NCBI RefSeq assembly: GCF_904067045.1
Contig: NZ_CAJFDC010000010.1
Location: forward strand, 124,001-188,000
Direction: 5' to 3'
Source of the DNA: Pseudomonas sp. FEN
GTDB taxonomy: Bacteria > Pseudomonadota > Gammaproteobacteria > Pseudomonadales > Pseudomonadaceae
DNA length: 64,000 nt
The notes beneath the pieces are model-generated. The model did no database searches. It was not told the DNA's origin and saw nothing but the letters and a program-made list of their open reading frames with translations. Below, in pieces: positions 16,682-27,900 of this stretch (within the stretch, counting starts at the first letter, position 1; each line of letters starts with the position of its first letter). The translations under genes and the position numbers were made by a program.

Positions 16682-18123
16682 CAGTGAGCTCCAGCGACAG
16701 CGATCTGAGCGGCGGCTTCAGCTTCAGCCGGGTTCGAGGCGCGAACGGTACGGAACACGTTGTAGGCCATGAACAGCATGCCACTGGCGAAGAACGCACC
16801 GCCGATGGCGCGAACGATATAGCCAGGGTGGCTGGCCTGCAGTGCTTCGACGAACGAGTAGGTCAGCGTGCCGTCGTCGTTGATTGCGCGCCACATCAGG
16901 CCCTGGGTAATACCGTTGACCCACATCGAGGCGATGTAGAGCACGGTGCCGATGGTGGCGAGCCAGAAGTGCGCGTTGATCAGGCCGACGCTGTGCATCT
17001 GCGGCCGCCCGAAGATTTTCGGAATCATGTGGTACAGCGAGCCGATGGAGATCATCGCCACCCAGCCGAGCGCCCCGGCGTGAACGTGGCCGATGGTCCA
17101 GTCGGTGTAGTGGGACAGCGAGTTGACGGTCTTGATCGCCATCATCGGCCCTTCGAAGGTCGACATGCCGTAGAACGCCAGGGACACCACCAGGAACCGC
17201 AGGATCGGGTCGGTGCGCAGCTTATGCCAGGCGCCCGAGAGGGTCATCATGCCGTTGATCATGCCGCCCCAGCTTGGCGCCAGGAGGATGATCGACATCG
17301 CCATGCCCAGCGACTGGGCCCAGTCCGGCAGCGCGGTGTAGTGCAGGTGGTGGGGGCCGGCCCAGATGTACAGGGTGATCAGCGCCCAGAAGTGCACGAT
17401 GGACAGGCGATAGGAGTAGATCGGGCGTTCGGCCTGTTTCGGCACGAAGTAGTACATCATCCCCAGGAAGCCGGTGGTCAGGAAGAAGCCCACGGCGTTG
17501 TGGCCGTACCACCACTGGATCATCGCATCGGTCGCCCCGGCATAGGCCGAGTAGGACTTGAAGAAGCTGACCGGCAGGGAGATATGGTTGACGATGTGCA
17601 GCATCGCCGTGACGATGATGAAGGCACCGTAGAACCAGTTGCCGACATAGATGTGCTTGGTCTTGCGCTTGACGATGGTACCGAAGAACACCAGGGCGTA
17701 GACCACCCAGACTACCGCCAGCAGGATAGCCAGGGGCCATTCCAGTTCAGCGTATTCCTTGGTGGTGGTGTAGCCCAGGGGCAGGGTGATCCCGGCGCCG
17801 ACGATCACTGCCTGCCAACCCCAGAAGTGGAAGGCCGCGAGGCTGTCGGAGATCAGTCGTACCTGGCAGGTTCGCTGCACGACATAGTAGGAGGTGGCAA
17901 ACAATGCACAACCACCGAAGGCGAAGATCACCAGGTTGGTGTGCAGCGGGCGCAGGCGTCCAAAACTCGTCCAGGGCAGACCGAAATTCAACTCCGGCCA
18001 GACCAGTTGCGAGGCGATGAAAACACCGAGCCCCATGCCAAGGATCCCCCAGACCACCGTCATGATGGCGAACTGGCGGACTACCTTATAGTTATAAGCA
18101 GTCGGACTGATTGCTGTGCTCAT
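16681..18123 (-). CDS. ccoN: cbb3 oxidase catalytic subunit I, CcoN (copy 1)
   Basis: A 480-residue haem-copper oxidase core subunit with about 12 membrane helices. It reduces oxygen at the haem b3–CuB centre. The His-rich segments typical of CcoN are visible: [43 protein letters not shown] and [17 protein letters not shown] 18123 ([18 protein letters not shown]) matches the family start; in-frame codons above it are non-coding leader. An ANR-like box lies 86 bases upstream. Confidence 0.96.
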   Translation of the reverse strand: MSTAISPTAYNYKVVRQFAIMTVVWGILGMGLGVFIASQLVWPELNFGLPWTSFGRLRPLHTNLVIFAFGGCALFATSYYVVQRTCQVRLISDSLAAFHFWGWQAVIVGAGITLPLGYTTTKEYAELEWPLAILLAVVWVVYALVFFGTIVKRKTKHIYVGNWFYGAFIIVTAMLHIVNHISLPVSFFKSYSAYAGATDAMIQWWYGHNAVGFFLTTGFLGMMYYFVPKQAERPIYSYRLSIVHFWALITLYIWAGPHHLHYTALPDWAQSLGMAMSIILLAPSWGGMINGMMTLSGAWHKLRTDPILRFLVVSLAFYGMSTFEGPMMAIKTVNSLSHYTDWTIGHVHAGALGWVAMISIGSLYHMIPKIFGRPQMHSVGLINAHFWLATIGTVLYIASMWVNGITQGLMWRAINDDGTLTYSFVEALQASHPGYIVRAIGGAFFASGMLFMAYNVFRTVRASNPAEAEAAAQIAVAGAH

Positions 18124-18456
18124 TCTAAGGTTCCACGGTTTGGGTATATTTATTAGGGGTAAAATCGGCGGCAAGTATGGATAAAGTGTAGGGTCATTGC
18201 AACGCGCCATGACCTTGATCAATACCTTGCGAAGCTGATTCTGCGGCCTTTCCATGCTCGGTGTAAGGTCAAAACGTGTCCGCGCGGACGCCAGGATCGA
18301 CCGGCAGGCGACGGGATACGCTTTGATCGAAGTTTGCAAAGCTTAGTACCGATTCCCGGGAGTGGGTAGGCGGACCAAAGGAGAGGTGCGACACTTGGTC
18401 GCGTACAGGCAGGGAACTGCCGCACCTTGATCGATGCGGCAGGGGACATGCGGAGG
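18124..18456. other. Intergenic region between ccoN1 and ccoP2
   Basis: 333 bases without a gene. They contain the ccoN1 leader with a probable ANR site (18209–18222). A hairpin (CTGCCGCA stem, 18417–18442) lies 15 bases past the ccoP2 stop, but it has no T-tract, so operon 2 may not terminate fully. Confidence 0.6.
18209..18222 (-). promoter_or_regulatory. Probable ANR box upstream of ccoN1
   Basis: The minus strand reads TTGATCAAGGTCAT, 8 of 10 fixed positions of the FNR/ANR consensus, centred about 92 bases before the ccoN1 ATG. Confidence 0.5.
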
Positions 18457-19395
18457 TTATTGCGCTTTCTTTTCTCCTGGATTGCCGTGGGACAGGCTGA
18501 ACACGTAAGCGGCCAGCAACTGCACCTTGTCGTTGCCGAGCAGTTCGCTCTGGGCCGGCATTTGACCTTGGCGGCCGTGACGGATGGTTTGCTGCAATTG
18601 CGCCAGGCTGCTGCCATAGATGAACGCGACCGGCTCGGTCAGGTTCGGCGCGCCCATGGCCTGGGTGCCCTGGCCGGTAGCGCCGTGGCAGGCCACGCAG
18701 TTGGTGTTGAAGATCTGCTGGCCGGCCTGCACGTTGGCATCGCTGCCCTCGGGCAAAGGCAGATGACCCAGCTCATGGCGCACATAGGCGGCGACATTCT
18801 TCACGCCGTCCTCGCCGAGGATTTCTCCCCAGGCCGGCATTGCCGCGATACGGCCGCCCATGATCGTCTGCTTGATGGTGTCGGCGCTGCCGCCCCAACG
18901 CCAGCTGCTGTCGGCCAGGTTCGGGAAGCCGTAGGCACCCTTGGCGTCCGAGCCGTGGCACACCGCGCAGTTGGAGGCGAACAGGCGTCCGCCCATTTTC
19001 AGCGCTTGTGGGTCCTTGGCTACTTCTTCCACGGGCATGGCCGCGAACTTGGCGAAGATCGGCCCGAACTTGGCGTCGGCCTTGTCCATCTCCTTTTCCC
19101 ACTCGTGAACGCCGGTCCAGCCGTTCTCGTAACCGGGCAGGATGCCTTTCCAATTGCCCAGGCCGGGGTAGAGGATCAGGTAGCCGACGGCAAATACCAG
19201 GGTCCCGGCGAACAGCATGAACCACCACTGCGGCAGCGGGTTGTCGTACTCCTCGATGCCGTCGAAGCTGTGGCCCATGGTCTGGTCGACGCTGCCCTTG
19301 GTTTCACCCTTGCGCGTACCGATCAACAACCAGGTCAGGCCGATCAGGCTGCCGATGGTCAGTACGCAGATGTACGTACTCCAGAAGGTGGTCAT
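18457..19395 (-). CDS. ccoP: cbb3 oxidase dihaem subunit III, CcoP (copy 2)
   Basis: A 312-residue copy of CcoP with N-terminal membrane helices, the [18 protein letters not shown] segment and two haem-binding motifs, CAVCH and CVACH. It lacks the short insertion after PGY found in copy 1. It overlaps the end of ccoQ2 by 4 bases. Confidence 0.95.
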   Translation of the reverse strand: MTTFWSTYICVLTIGSLIGLTWLLIGTRKGETKGSVDQTMGHSFDGIEEYDNPLPQWWFMLFAGTLVFAVGYLILYPGLGNWKGILPGYENGWTGVHEWEKEMDKADAKFGPIFAKFAAMPVEEVAKDPQALKMGGRLFASNCAVCHGSDAKGAYGFPNLADSSWRWGGSADTIKQTIMGGRIAAMPAWGEILGEDGVKNVAAYVRHELGHLPLPEGSDANVQAGQQIFNTNCVACHGATGQGTQAMGAPNLTEPVAFIYGSSLAQLQQTIRHGRQGQMPAQSELLGNDKVQLLAAYVFSLSHGNPGEKKAQ

Positions 19396-19589
19396 GGCCG
19401 GGTGCTCCTTGTCGCAGTGGAATCTTCAGGGGTGTCGGGAAGCGGCTCGTCATCGGCGAAGGGCAACATGCAGGCTTCGGCGAACTCGGGGCCGCGCTTG
19501 GCGTTGAACACCCAGAGGGCCAGGCCGATGAAGGCGATGAACACCACCAGCGTGCCGAGGCCACGGATCATTCCGGTACTCATTTCCAT
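19392..19589 (-). CDS. ccoQ: cbb3 oxidase small subunit CcoQ (copy 2)
   Basis: A 65-residue single-helix subunit with the helix at ~8–28 ([20 protein letters not shown]), then [20 protein letters not shown]. It lies 3 bases after ccoO2 and overlaps ccoP2. Confidence 0.93.
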   Translation of the reverse strand: MEMSTGMIRGLGTLVVFIAFIGLALWVFNAKRGPEFAEACMLPFADDEPLPDTPEDSTATRSTRP

Positions 19590-19592
19590 GAC

Positions 19593-20201
19593 TCACCTCT
19601 TGCTCTTGATCGCAGTGCCGAGCACTTGCAGGTAGGCGACCAGGGCGTCCATCTCGCTCTTGCCCTTGAGGCTGGCCACGGCGCCGGCGATATCGTCGTC
19701 GGTGTAGGGCACGCCGAGGGTGCGCATGGTTCGCAGCTTGGTTTCGGTCAGGCTGCTGTCCAGCGGCTTGTCCACCAGCCAGGGGTAGCCGGGCATTTTC
19801 GATTCCGGTACCACGTTGCGCGGGTTGTACAGGTGCGCGCGGTGCCAGTCATCGGAGTAACGTCCGCCGACCCGGGCCAGGTCCGGCCCGGTGCGCTTGG
19901 AGCCCCAGAGGAATGGGTGGTCCCAGACGCTTTCACCGGCCACCGAATAGTGGCCATAGCGTTCGGTTTCGGCGCGGAACGGCCGGATCATTTGCGAGTG
20001 GCAGCCGACGCAGCCGTTGGCGATATAGATATCGCGGCCTTCCAGTTGCAGCGCGGTGTAGGGTTTCATGCCCTCGACCGGCTTGTTGGTGACGTCCTGG
20101 AAGAACAACGGAACGATCTGGGTCAGGCCGCCGATGCTGACGGCTAACGCCATCAGCAGCATCAGCAGGCCGACGTTCTTTTCAATTACTTCGTGTCTCA
20201 T
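19593..20201 (-). CDS. ccoO: cbb3 oxidase monohaem subunit II, CcoO (copy 2)
   Basis: A 202-residue copy of CcoO with a single N-terminal helix, haem motif [16 protein letters not shown] and [16 protein letters not shown]. Its centre shares an 89-base identical DNA run with copy 1 (19813–19901 against 16293–16381). It lies 10 bases after ccoN2. Confidence 0.95.
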   Translation of the reverse strand: MRHEVIEKNVGLLMLLMALAVSIGGLTQIVPLFFQDVTNKPVEGMKPYTALQLEGRDIYIANGCVGCHSQMIRPFRAETERYGHYSVAGESVWDHPFLWGSKRTGPDLARVGGRYSDDWHRAHLYNPRNVVPESKMPGYPWLVDKPLDSSLTETKLRTMRTLGVPYTDDDIAGAVASLKGKSEMDALVAYLQVLGTAIKSKR

Positions 20202-20211
20202 GGCGGACTCC

Positions 20212-21636
20212 TCAAGCCATCTGCGAGGCGGCGATCACGGCGGCGGGTTGCGCACCGCGCACGGTGCGCCAGGTGTTGTAGGCCATCAGCAGCATGCCGC
20301 TGAAGAAGATTGCCCCGCCCACCAGCCGCACGACGTAACCGGGGTGGCTGGCCACCAGGGTTTCGACGAAGGAGTAGGTCAGCGTGCCGTCTTCGTTGAC
20401 CGCGCGCCACATCAGGCCCTGGGCGATGCCGTTGACCCACATCGAGGCGATGTAGAGCACGGTGCCGATGGTGGCGAGCCAGAAGTGCGCGTTGATCAGG
20501 CCGATGCTGTGCATCTGCTCGCGGCCGAACACTTTCGGAATCATGTGATACAGCGCGCCGATGGAGATCATCGCCACCCAGCCGAGTGCCCCGGCGTGAA
20601 CGTGGCCGATGGTCCAGTCGGTGTAGTGGGAGAGGGCGTTGACGGTCTTGATCGCCATCATCGGCCCTTCGAAGGTCGACATGCCGTAGAACGCCAGGGA
20701 CACCACCAGGAACCGCAGGATCGGGTCACTGCGCAGCTTATGCCAGGCGCCCGAGAGGGTCATCATGCCGTTGATCATGCCGCCCCAGCTCGGTGCCAGG
20801 AGGATCAGCGACATCACCATGCCCAGCGACTGGGCCCAGTCCGGCAGCGCGGTGTAGTGCAGGTGGTGGGGACCGGCCCAGATGTACAGGGTAATCAGCG
20901 CCCAGAAGTGCACGATGGACAAGCGGTAGGAATACACCGGGCGCTCGGCCTGTTTCGGCACGAAGTAGTACATCATCCCCAGGAAGCCGGCAGTGAGGAA
21001 AAAGCCCACGGCGTTGTGCCCGTACCACCATTGCACCATCGCGTCGGTTGCCCCGCCGTACAGCGAGTAGGACTTGGTCAGGCTGACCGGGATTTCCAGG
21101 TTGTTGACGATGTGCAGGATCGCCACGGTGATGATGAAGGCACCGAAGAACCAGTTACCGACATAGATGTGCTTGGTGGTGCGCTTCGCCAGCGTGCCGA
21201 AGAACACAATGGCGTAGGCGACCCAGACAATGGTGATCAGGATATCGATCGGCCATTCCAGTTCGGCGTATTCCTTGGAACTGGTGTAGCCCAACGGCAG
21301 GCTGATGGCTGCCAGGAGGATCACCAGTTGCCAGCCCCAGAAGGTGAACGCCGCGATCTTCGGCGCAAACAGCTGGGTCTGGCAGGTGCGTTGCACCGAG
21401 TAGTAGGAACTGGCGAACAGCGCGCAGCCACCGAAGGCGAAAATCACCGCATTGGTATGCAGCGGTCGCAAGCGACCGAAGCTGGTCCACGGCAGGTTGA
21501 AGTTGAGTTCAGGCCAGACCAATTGGGCCGCGAGGAAAACCCCGAGTCCCATGCCGACGATGCCCCATACCACCGTCATAATCGCGAATTGGCGGACCAC
21601 CTTGTAGTTGTAGGCGGTACTGATTGAAGTGTTCAT
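20212..21636 (-). CDS. ccoN: cbb3 oxidase catalytic subunit I, CcoN (copy 2)
   Basis: A 474-residue catalytic subunit with the same helices and His-rich motifs as copy 1 ([40 protein letters not shown]). ATG 21636 ([17 protein letters not shown]) is chosen by alignment to copy 1; an in-frame ATG 14 codons upstream lacks support. A symmetrical ANR box lies 111 bases upstream. In P. aeruginosa the second cco operon is the ANR-induced one, which fits its better box here. Confidence 0.96.
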   Translation of the reverse strand: MNTSISTAYNYKVVRQFAIMTVVWGIVGMGLGVFLAAQLVWPELNFNLPWTSFGRLRPLHTNAVIFAFGGCALFASSYYSVQRTCQTQLFAPKIAAFTFWGWQLVILLAAISLPLGYTSSKEYAELEWPIDILITIVWVAYAIVFFGTLAKRTTKHIYVGNWFFGAFIITVAILHIVNNLEIPVSLTKSYSLYGGATDAMVQWWYGHNAVGFFLTAGFLGMMYYFVPKQAERPVYSYRLSIVHFWALITLYIWAGPHHLHYTALPDWAQSLGMVMSLILLAPSWGGMINGMMTLSGAWHKLRSDPILRFLVVSLAFYGMSTFEGPMMAIKTVNALSHYTDWTIGHVHAGALGWVAMISIGALYHMIPKVFGREQMHSIGLINAHFWLATIGTVLYIASMWVNGIAQGLMWRAVNEDGTLTYSFVETLVASHPGYVVRLVGGAIFFSGMLLMAYNTWRTVRGAQPAAVIAASQMA

Positions 21637-21746
21637 GGTTCCCCATCCACGGTTCAGATCCGGCCGGCGCTCTGGCATTCGCAGGATCTGGAGTTATAGG
21701 CAGACTAAAAGCCAGGTAAGCATGGGCAAATAGCCAGCGGGTGTTA

Positions 21747-21760
21747 TTGACTAGGGTCAA
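21747..21760 (-). promoter_or_regulatory. ANR box upstream of ccoN2
   Basis: The minus strand reads TTGACCCTAGTCAA, a fully symmetrical TTGAC-N4-GTCAA, 8 of 10 against the consensus TTGAT-N4-ATCAA. Confidence 0.7.
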
Positions 21761-21779
21761 TGGGGCGGGGGTTGCCGGT

Positions 21780-21935
21780 TGTGGGAGTGGTGCTTGCCTG
21801 TGAGAGTGATGCTTGCCTGTGGGAGCGGTGCTTGCCCGCGAAGCTTTTAGCGGTCTCACGGTCCTCTTCGCGGACAAGCACCGCTCCCACAGGGTATGCA
21901 TTCATGCTCAAACCACAGGGTATGTATTCAAGCTC
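21780..21935. repeat. REP cluster with tandem partial copies and a 26-base direct repeat
   Basis: Three successive 19-base REP heads (TGTGGGAGTGGTGCTTGCC, its variant with GAGAGTGAT, and the canonical form) lie at 21780–21836. An inverted complete unit follows at 21866–21891. A second repeat (CCACAGGGTATG…GCTC) occurs at 21887 and 21913. Confidence 0.7.
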
Positions 21936-21970
21936 GAGCCTCATGCCCGGGTGGACAGGCTACCGAAGGC

Positions 21971-24900
21971 TCAGTCCAGACCCAGGCCATAGGCGTTGCT
22001 CAGATCGAACAGAATCGACTCCTTGCCGCTGGGCAAGTGAACGACGTAGTACTTGATCGGCGGGACCGTGGTCGCGCGGTCCATGGACCAGGTCAGACCG
22101 AAATCCCGCGAGGTCGTCGACTCCGTGTCCCGCGGGGTGTCCGCCAGCCATTCGCGCTGGGCGCCCAAGGGCCAGCGGCTAGCGTAGAGGCGATGGATTT
22201 CCGCGAGCTCGGCGCGGGTCGGCAGTCGCCGATGCGCGCTATTGGCCTTGGCCAACATGTTCGCGAAGGTCCCCAATCCCAGGGCGTGGCAGTGGATCAC
22301 GCCGCTGACCGACAGGCTGTAGCTTTTCATCTGTCCGCCGCGATCGCGCACCGTGATGCTGGTGCTACCGTTGCCGCGCACCGTGACCAGTCCGGAGGCG
22401 TCGACCACGGCAATCGCCGGATTGTCCGAGGTGTAGGTGTAACCGGGCGTGCCACCGCTGGCCTGGCGCCTGACCGAGGTGGTTGGGCCGAAGGCGGGCA
22501 ATACCGCCGGATGGCTGGGGATCAGGTAGATCTTGCCACTCAGGGTAACCGGACGTTGGTCGAACACCAGCTCGGGACGCCCGCCGCCGACCAGTCGCAA
22601 CTTGACCGTGACCGCCTCCGAACGCTCCGACAGGTTGCCCGCCCGGTCCCTGATCCGGTAGGTCACCGGCCAATCGGCATCAGGCCCCAGCGAGGCGAGG
22701 AAGGCCCGGGAAAACTCGATGACGATGGTCTTGAGCTCCATGACTTGCACGCCCGGCCCCTCGACCCCGGCCCAGAAGGTCGTCACCTGGTCACCGATAT
22801 TGAAACCGTTGTAACTGGCGATCGTGCCCGGCAGTACATTGCCCAGTTGGGTCAGTTCCGCCGAGGTCAGGCCGTCGTCGATCTGTGCTGGAAAGGCCAT
22901 CGCCCCGAGCAAGGGTTGGCCGGGTTTTTCGCGGTCGACCTCGATCAGGGAAGGGAACGAATCCGTCGAGGTCTGGTTGAGGGTGTTGTACGCCCGGTAC
23001 CGCAGTTCATGCTGGCCGTGGGTCAGCGCCGCGACGGGAATGTCCAGGCTCAGGGCGTCTCCGGGATTGTCGCCCGGGGCAATGAACATCGGGCTGCCGA
23101 GCAGTTCCGTGCCCCACAGCAACTGATAGGTTTCCTCCGTGGCGGGATTCGCCCAGACCGGGAAGGTCACCGGAACGGGCGCCTCGAGGGCGCTGATCGG
23201 TAGCAGCCCCTGGCCGTCGTCCAGGGCCGCCGCGACCCTGGGCCTTTCCAGTTCCCGGGCAGCCTCGGGCAGGCTCCTGGCATTTCTGCACGTGGGCAGC
23301 AGCGCGGGGCCGATACCCAGACCGCTGGCTTCATAGATCAGGCCCAGGCCGGCGGTGATCTTGATATAGGGGCGTTCCGGCTCGACCACGCTCAAGGTCA
23401 TGTCCAGTACCGCATACACCAGTGCCAACGGGGTCTTGGTGGTCGATGACCAGGTTTTCCGCTTGAGCGGCGACTGCAACGGCCAGCGCTTGTCGTAGGC
23501 CGTCCGTATGCCGATCAATTCGTCCAGCGACGGAATGCTCAGGCCTTTTTGCCGCGCCCTGCGCAGCGTTTCCTCGCTGCTGCCCTCGCCCAGGTTGTAG
23601 CACTGAACCACGCCGCTGACATTGACCTCGTAGCTTTTGCGTTGTCCGGCGCTGTCGCTGACCCGGATAACGGTCTTGCCATTGCCGCGCACGGTCACCT
23701 TGCCGTTGCCGTCGACCACGGCGATCCGTGGGTCGTCGCTGCGGTAGTGATAACCCGGCACACCGCCGCCGGCGGCGCGCTGGAGCGTCGTGCCGGGGCC
23801 GAAGGCGGGCAGTACCTGTGGGTGGCAGGGAATCAGGTAGATCTTGCCGGGCAGGCTGACGGGGCTGCTGTCGAAGATCAGTTCGGGCACCCGTTTGTGG
23901 GCCCTGACCGTCAACGACAAGCGGGGGAAGGTCAGGGCCGTCGATTCGTCGCTGCTACCATCGAAGGCCACCTTGAAGGTGAACGTCAGCCCGCTCAGAT
24001 CCCTCAATTGATCGAGATCGGCGCGTGGTAGCAGGCCTTCGACAAGGTCCGAGATACTGCTGACTTCCTCCGCGTTCCAGAGTGTGAGCGTGAAAGGTCC
24101 GCCGTTGCTCCGGGTGCCCTCGATCCGCAGCCAGATCCGCTGCCCGATCTGGATATGCGGCCATTTCCTGACTTCAACGTGGGCATCGCCGGTAAAACTG
24201 TTGAGGTCCAGCAGGAGATTGTCCGCTGCCTCGCGAACGAAGGGCGCGCGCAGGTGTTCGTGGGCGATGGGCAGTATGTCCAGTGGCAGGATTTTCGACG
24301 GCGCCGGAACACCCTGGCGGGTGACGGTATAGCCGACTTCCACGCGCCTTCCGATATTGGCGCTGACGGCCGTGGCGGGCACGGCAAAGTCGACGCTGCC
24401 GCTGGTGTTGCCGGGCTTGGCTTCGAGCGCCGGGGTGCCGTTGCCGGGCGTGCCGCGCCAGTAGGCTTGAATGCTGTCGTGGATCTCCATGCCGTAGCTG
24501 ACCCGGATTGTCGCGCCATCGAGCGCCTGGAGCGGGAACAGCACGTTGTCGTGGGCCTCCACTACCTTGGGCGGATCAAGCTCCAGTGGCCTGGTGCTGA
24601 CCGGCAGCAACAGCGCCTGTGAGCGGAAGGGCTCCGGGGCCTCGGTCTTGACCTCATAACGCACCACGACGGAGCCACCGGCCAGCACGCTGACCTTGTC
24701 GTCCGGGAGGGTGAAGTCGATGTCCTGGCCGCTCTCGATCACCGGCAGGCTCTGTTGGTGATGGATCTCCATGCCAACAGCGGTCGTGCCGATCCAGATC
24801 AGCGTCACCGTCTGGCCATTGGCCATGAATGCATACGCTTCCACCCGGGCAATGACCCCGGTTGCCTCCGGGTCGAGCACGTTGCCATTCGCTTCGGCCA

Positions 24901-27900
24901 CGGGCACCCGTGGCGGCTTGAGATTCAGGGCGCGGCCGATGATTTTCAGCGACCGGCTCTTGGAGCGACGCAACGGCTGGTCGGGCGCCTCGACATAGTA
25001 GTAGAAGCGTGCCTGTCCCTGAATGATCAGCGGGAACTGCTCGTTCGGGACCTGGAAGGACACGAACGGATCGCTGTCGTGGCCGGGCATGACGGCGCTG
25101 TAGGCGGGCAGCGCCGCGCCCAGGGCGGTTTCCCGTTCGACCCGCAGGCGCAAGGTCTGGGTACTGCTCATCCCCTCGTAGCGCAGTATCAGGGTCTGGA
25201 CATCGGCACCCTCGAGTGCGTCCAGGTTCAGTTGCAGGCCTTGGGCCCGCGGCACCACCGGGGCCGGCAGGGACGGATCGCCGATGCCGACTTCGACAAA
25301 GGCCGGACGTGACCATCGCGACCAGTTGTTGACCCCATCGCGGATCTCGTAACGCACCAGGATCGCGTCGGAGTTGCCGGCCTCGCTGACGATTTTCGGG
25401 TCGATCGGCACGACCACCTCATCGCTTGGTCCGCTCAAGGGTGGGTGCTCCACGAGGCGACCGTGCCAGGAGACGACGATCGAATCGCCAGCGCTCATGT
25501 TTGCGTAGCGCTTGACCACCACGCTGACGCCCTCGGGCGCTTCGATCACCCCGGGAGGCAATATCACCGGCAGTTCGAGTTTGTCGTTGAGAGTGGGGGT
25601 CGCGGATTGAGTGTCGGGGTCGCCAGGCACGTCCAGTTTGACCCGCACGCGGGTCTCGGCGCTTTCCGGCGTGCCGCCGGGGAAGGGCGTGAGGACGTAG
25701 CGTACCGTCACCTCCGGCGCCGACATGATCCAGCGCGTATCGACCCGCAGGGTGAGGTGGCTGGGGCCGGGTTCGCTGCCTTGGGTATGGCTGGCGACGG
25801 GGTCGGGATGCGCGCCCCAATACAGGTCGAGCCGATCCCTGGGCTTGAGCTCCAGGGCGGCGATCACCACGGGCAAGGAGCGTTGCGGATCGATCACATC
25901 GGTGGCGCCGATGCCGCCGATATTGAAACTGCCGATCAGCGGCGGTACCAGGTCTCTGGTTACGCGCGGCTGTCGTGCACTCGCTGGCGAGGCGAGTTTC
26001 CAGGTGGACTCGACGGGCCCTGGCGCTTGCCAGAAGTCGTCCGTCACCAGTACGTTCAGCCTGCCCGTGGCCGCTACTTTCTGGACGAATTCCGCGCTGG
26101 GCAGTTCAAACCTCTGGAGAGAGCTGGCGGGGCTTTCTTCGCCGCTGGGGATCGTTTTGCAAAGCGCGTGTTGTGCCGCTGATTCGCCTGGTTGGTACTT
26201 GAGCAATGCACCTTCGCCAACTGACAGGTAGACAGCTTGCGGGGAGACGCTCAGGTCCGCCAGGATGCGGGTGACGAAGCAGATGTCCGTGGCGGAGAAA
26301 AAGTCCCGGGACCACTGGGTATCGGCATCGGTTTCGTAGGGGAGTGGGGCTGCCGGGTGAGCGGTATGCAGGCTGTCCAGATGGTAGGCGGAGCCGAAAG
26401 TCACCAGCAGGCGATCACTCTCCAGCGTCTGGGTTTTCGATTGGCTGCCGACACGGATGATGTTGACGGCCTTGTCATGGGTATAGGGCTCCAGGGTGAC
26501 GTAGCCCATGTCGTTCGGTGCCTGGTAGATGGGGTTGACCACCAGTTGACCGGCGTTGCGAACGATCTCGCGATGGGTATGCTTCGCGGCGTCGTCGGCG
26601 CTCGTGAACAGTGGCCCGACGGCATAGCGCTCGGTACGCGTCGAGCGGGTCTGCGAGGCGCTCCAGGTCGCCGCCAGGAGACCTTGATCGGTCCACAGCG
26701 GGCTGCTACGTATGACGCTCAGTTTGCCGCTGGCCGCCACTCGACGGACATACTCGAGCGCCGTCAGCGCGCCGCTTTCCAACTGTCCCTCGGTGACGAT
26801 ACCGTCTTCGGCAAAGACTTCGCCGCTGGCGGTTTCGTCCTTTTCGGGGAAGAGTTCGACCTTGTAGCGCAGCAGTGCCTCGTCGGCGCTGGACAGATAC
26901 AGGTTCACGCTCGCTTGCCGGGACAGGTTCCTGGGGTTGGGGCAGACGCTGCGCGCCGTACCGATCAGCTGGGCGAGATGTCTGGCGCTGATGAAGTTGC
27001 GATAGATCCGGTCGTCCTTGAGTGTCTCGAGGGCGGGCGTCGTCGCTGTGATGACATAGACACCGTCGAAGTCATAACCCTCGCCGATCATCTTGAGCAG
27101 ATCGAAATTTTCCGGAAAGACCCGATAACGATTGAATCCGGAGCCTGCATTGGCCACCGGAGCGGTAGCCACGTACTGGTCTTCGCCATTGTTTCTGAAA
27201 ATGAAGCCGAACTGGCTGTCGACGCGCTCGCTGATCTGACCGAGGGCGTGACGGAGTGCGTCCTGGACGTCGATGAATACCGGGCTCAGGACCGGGAAAT
27301 CGGCGGCATGAGCAAGGTTTGTCGCTTCACGAGCATTGTTGCCGCTGAATCCCTCGCTGCTGGAACTGATGGACGAGACGATTCCCGGATGCCGCCAAAT
27401 CGCCCCGGGAACCAGGACATGCAGTTCGCCCGCCTGTATCAGGGCCCGGGCATAAGCCGGCAGCGCGCCTTTGTCGGCGGCTCGGGTGCTGCCGAAACGT
27501 TGCTGCATGGCATTGTCCATCAATTTCAGCGGCGCGTCGGCGGGCGGCGAGAGGTCCTTGAGCAATACACTTTCGTCGGCGGAGCCGCTGGCCGTGTAGC
27601 GGATGAGCGAGCCGTCCTGGCCCGCGAGGTAGCGATGGGGGATCGACGCGCGATCCTTGATCGCGCGGTAGATATCCCAGGTTGGGAAGAGGTTTCGATA
27701 GAGCTCGGCCTCATCCCTGGGCAGGTAAAAGTCGATTTGCGCGCTGCGCGAATGGTACACACCGACGATCTTGTGGTCCTTGGGGAAGAAGGTCGCGTGG
27801 ACCTCGCGGGGAAAAATCAGCTGGTGATCGAAGATTTCGGTGGGCGAGCGCCAAGGCTCGGTAGCGACGAACAAGTTGTCCGGTCGTTGCAGGATCAGTC

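Larger units (their letters stand above)
21637..21970. other. Intergenic region between ccoN2 and the 2677-residue gene
   Basis: 334 bases with no gene. The region holds the ccoN2 promoter with an ANR box, a REP cluster and a 26-base-period direct repeat. It is the left edge of the accessory region. Confidence 0.7.

Noticed and set aside
16684..21627. Long plus-strand frames opposite ccoN1 and ccoN2 that resemble each other
   Set aside because: Their likeness only reflects the paralogy of ccoN1 and ccoN2 on the other strand; the sequences are His/Gly/Val/Asp-rich without domain features.
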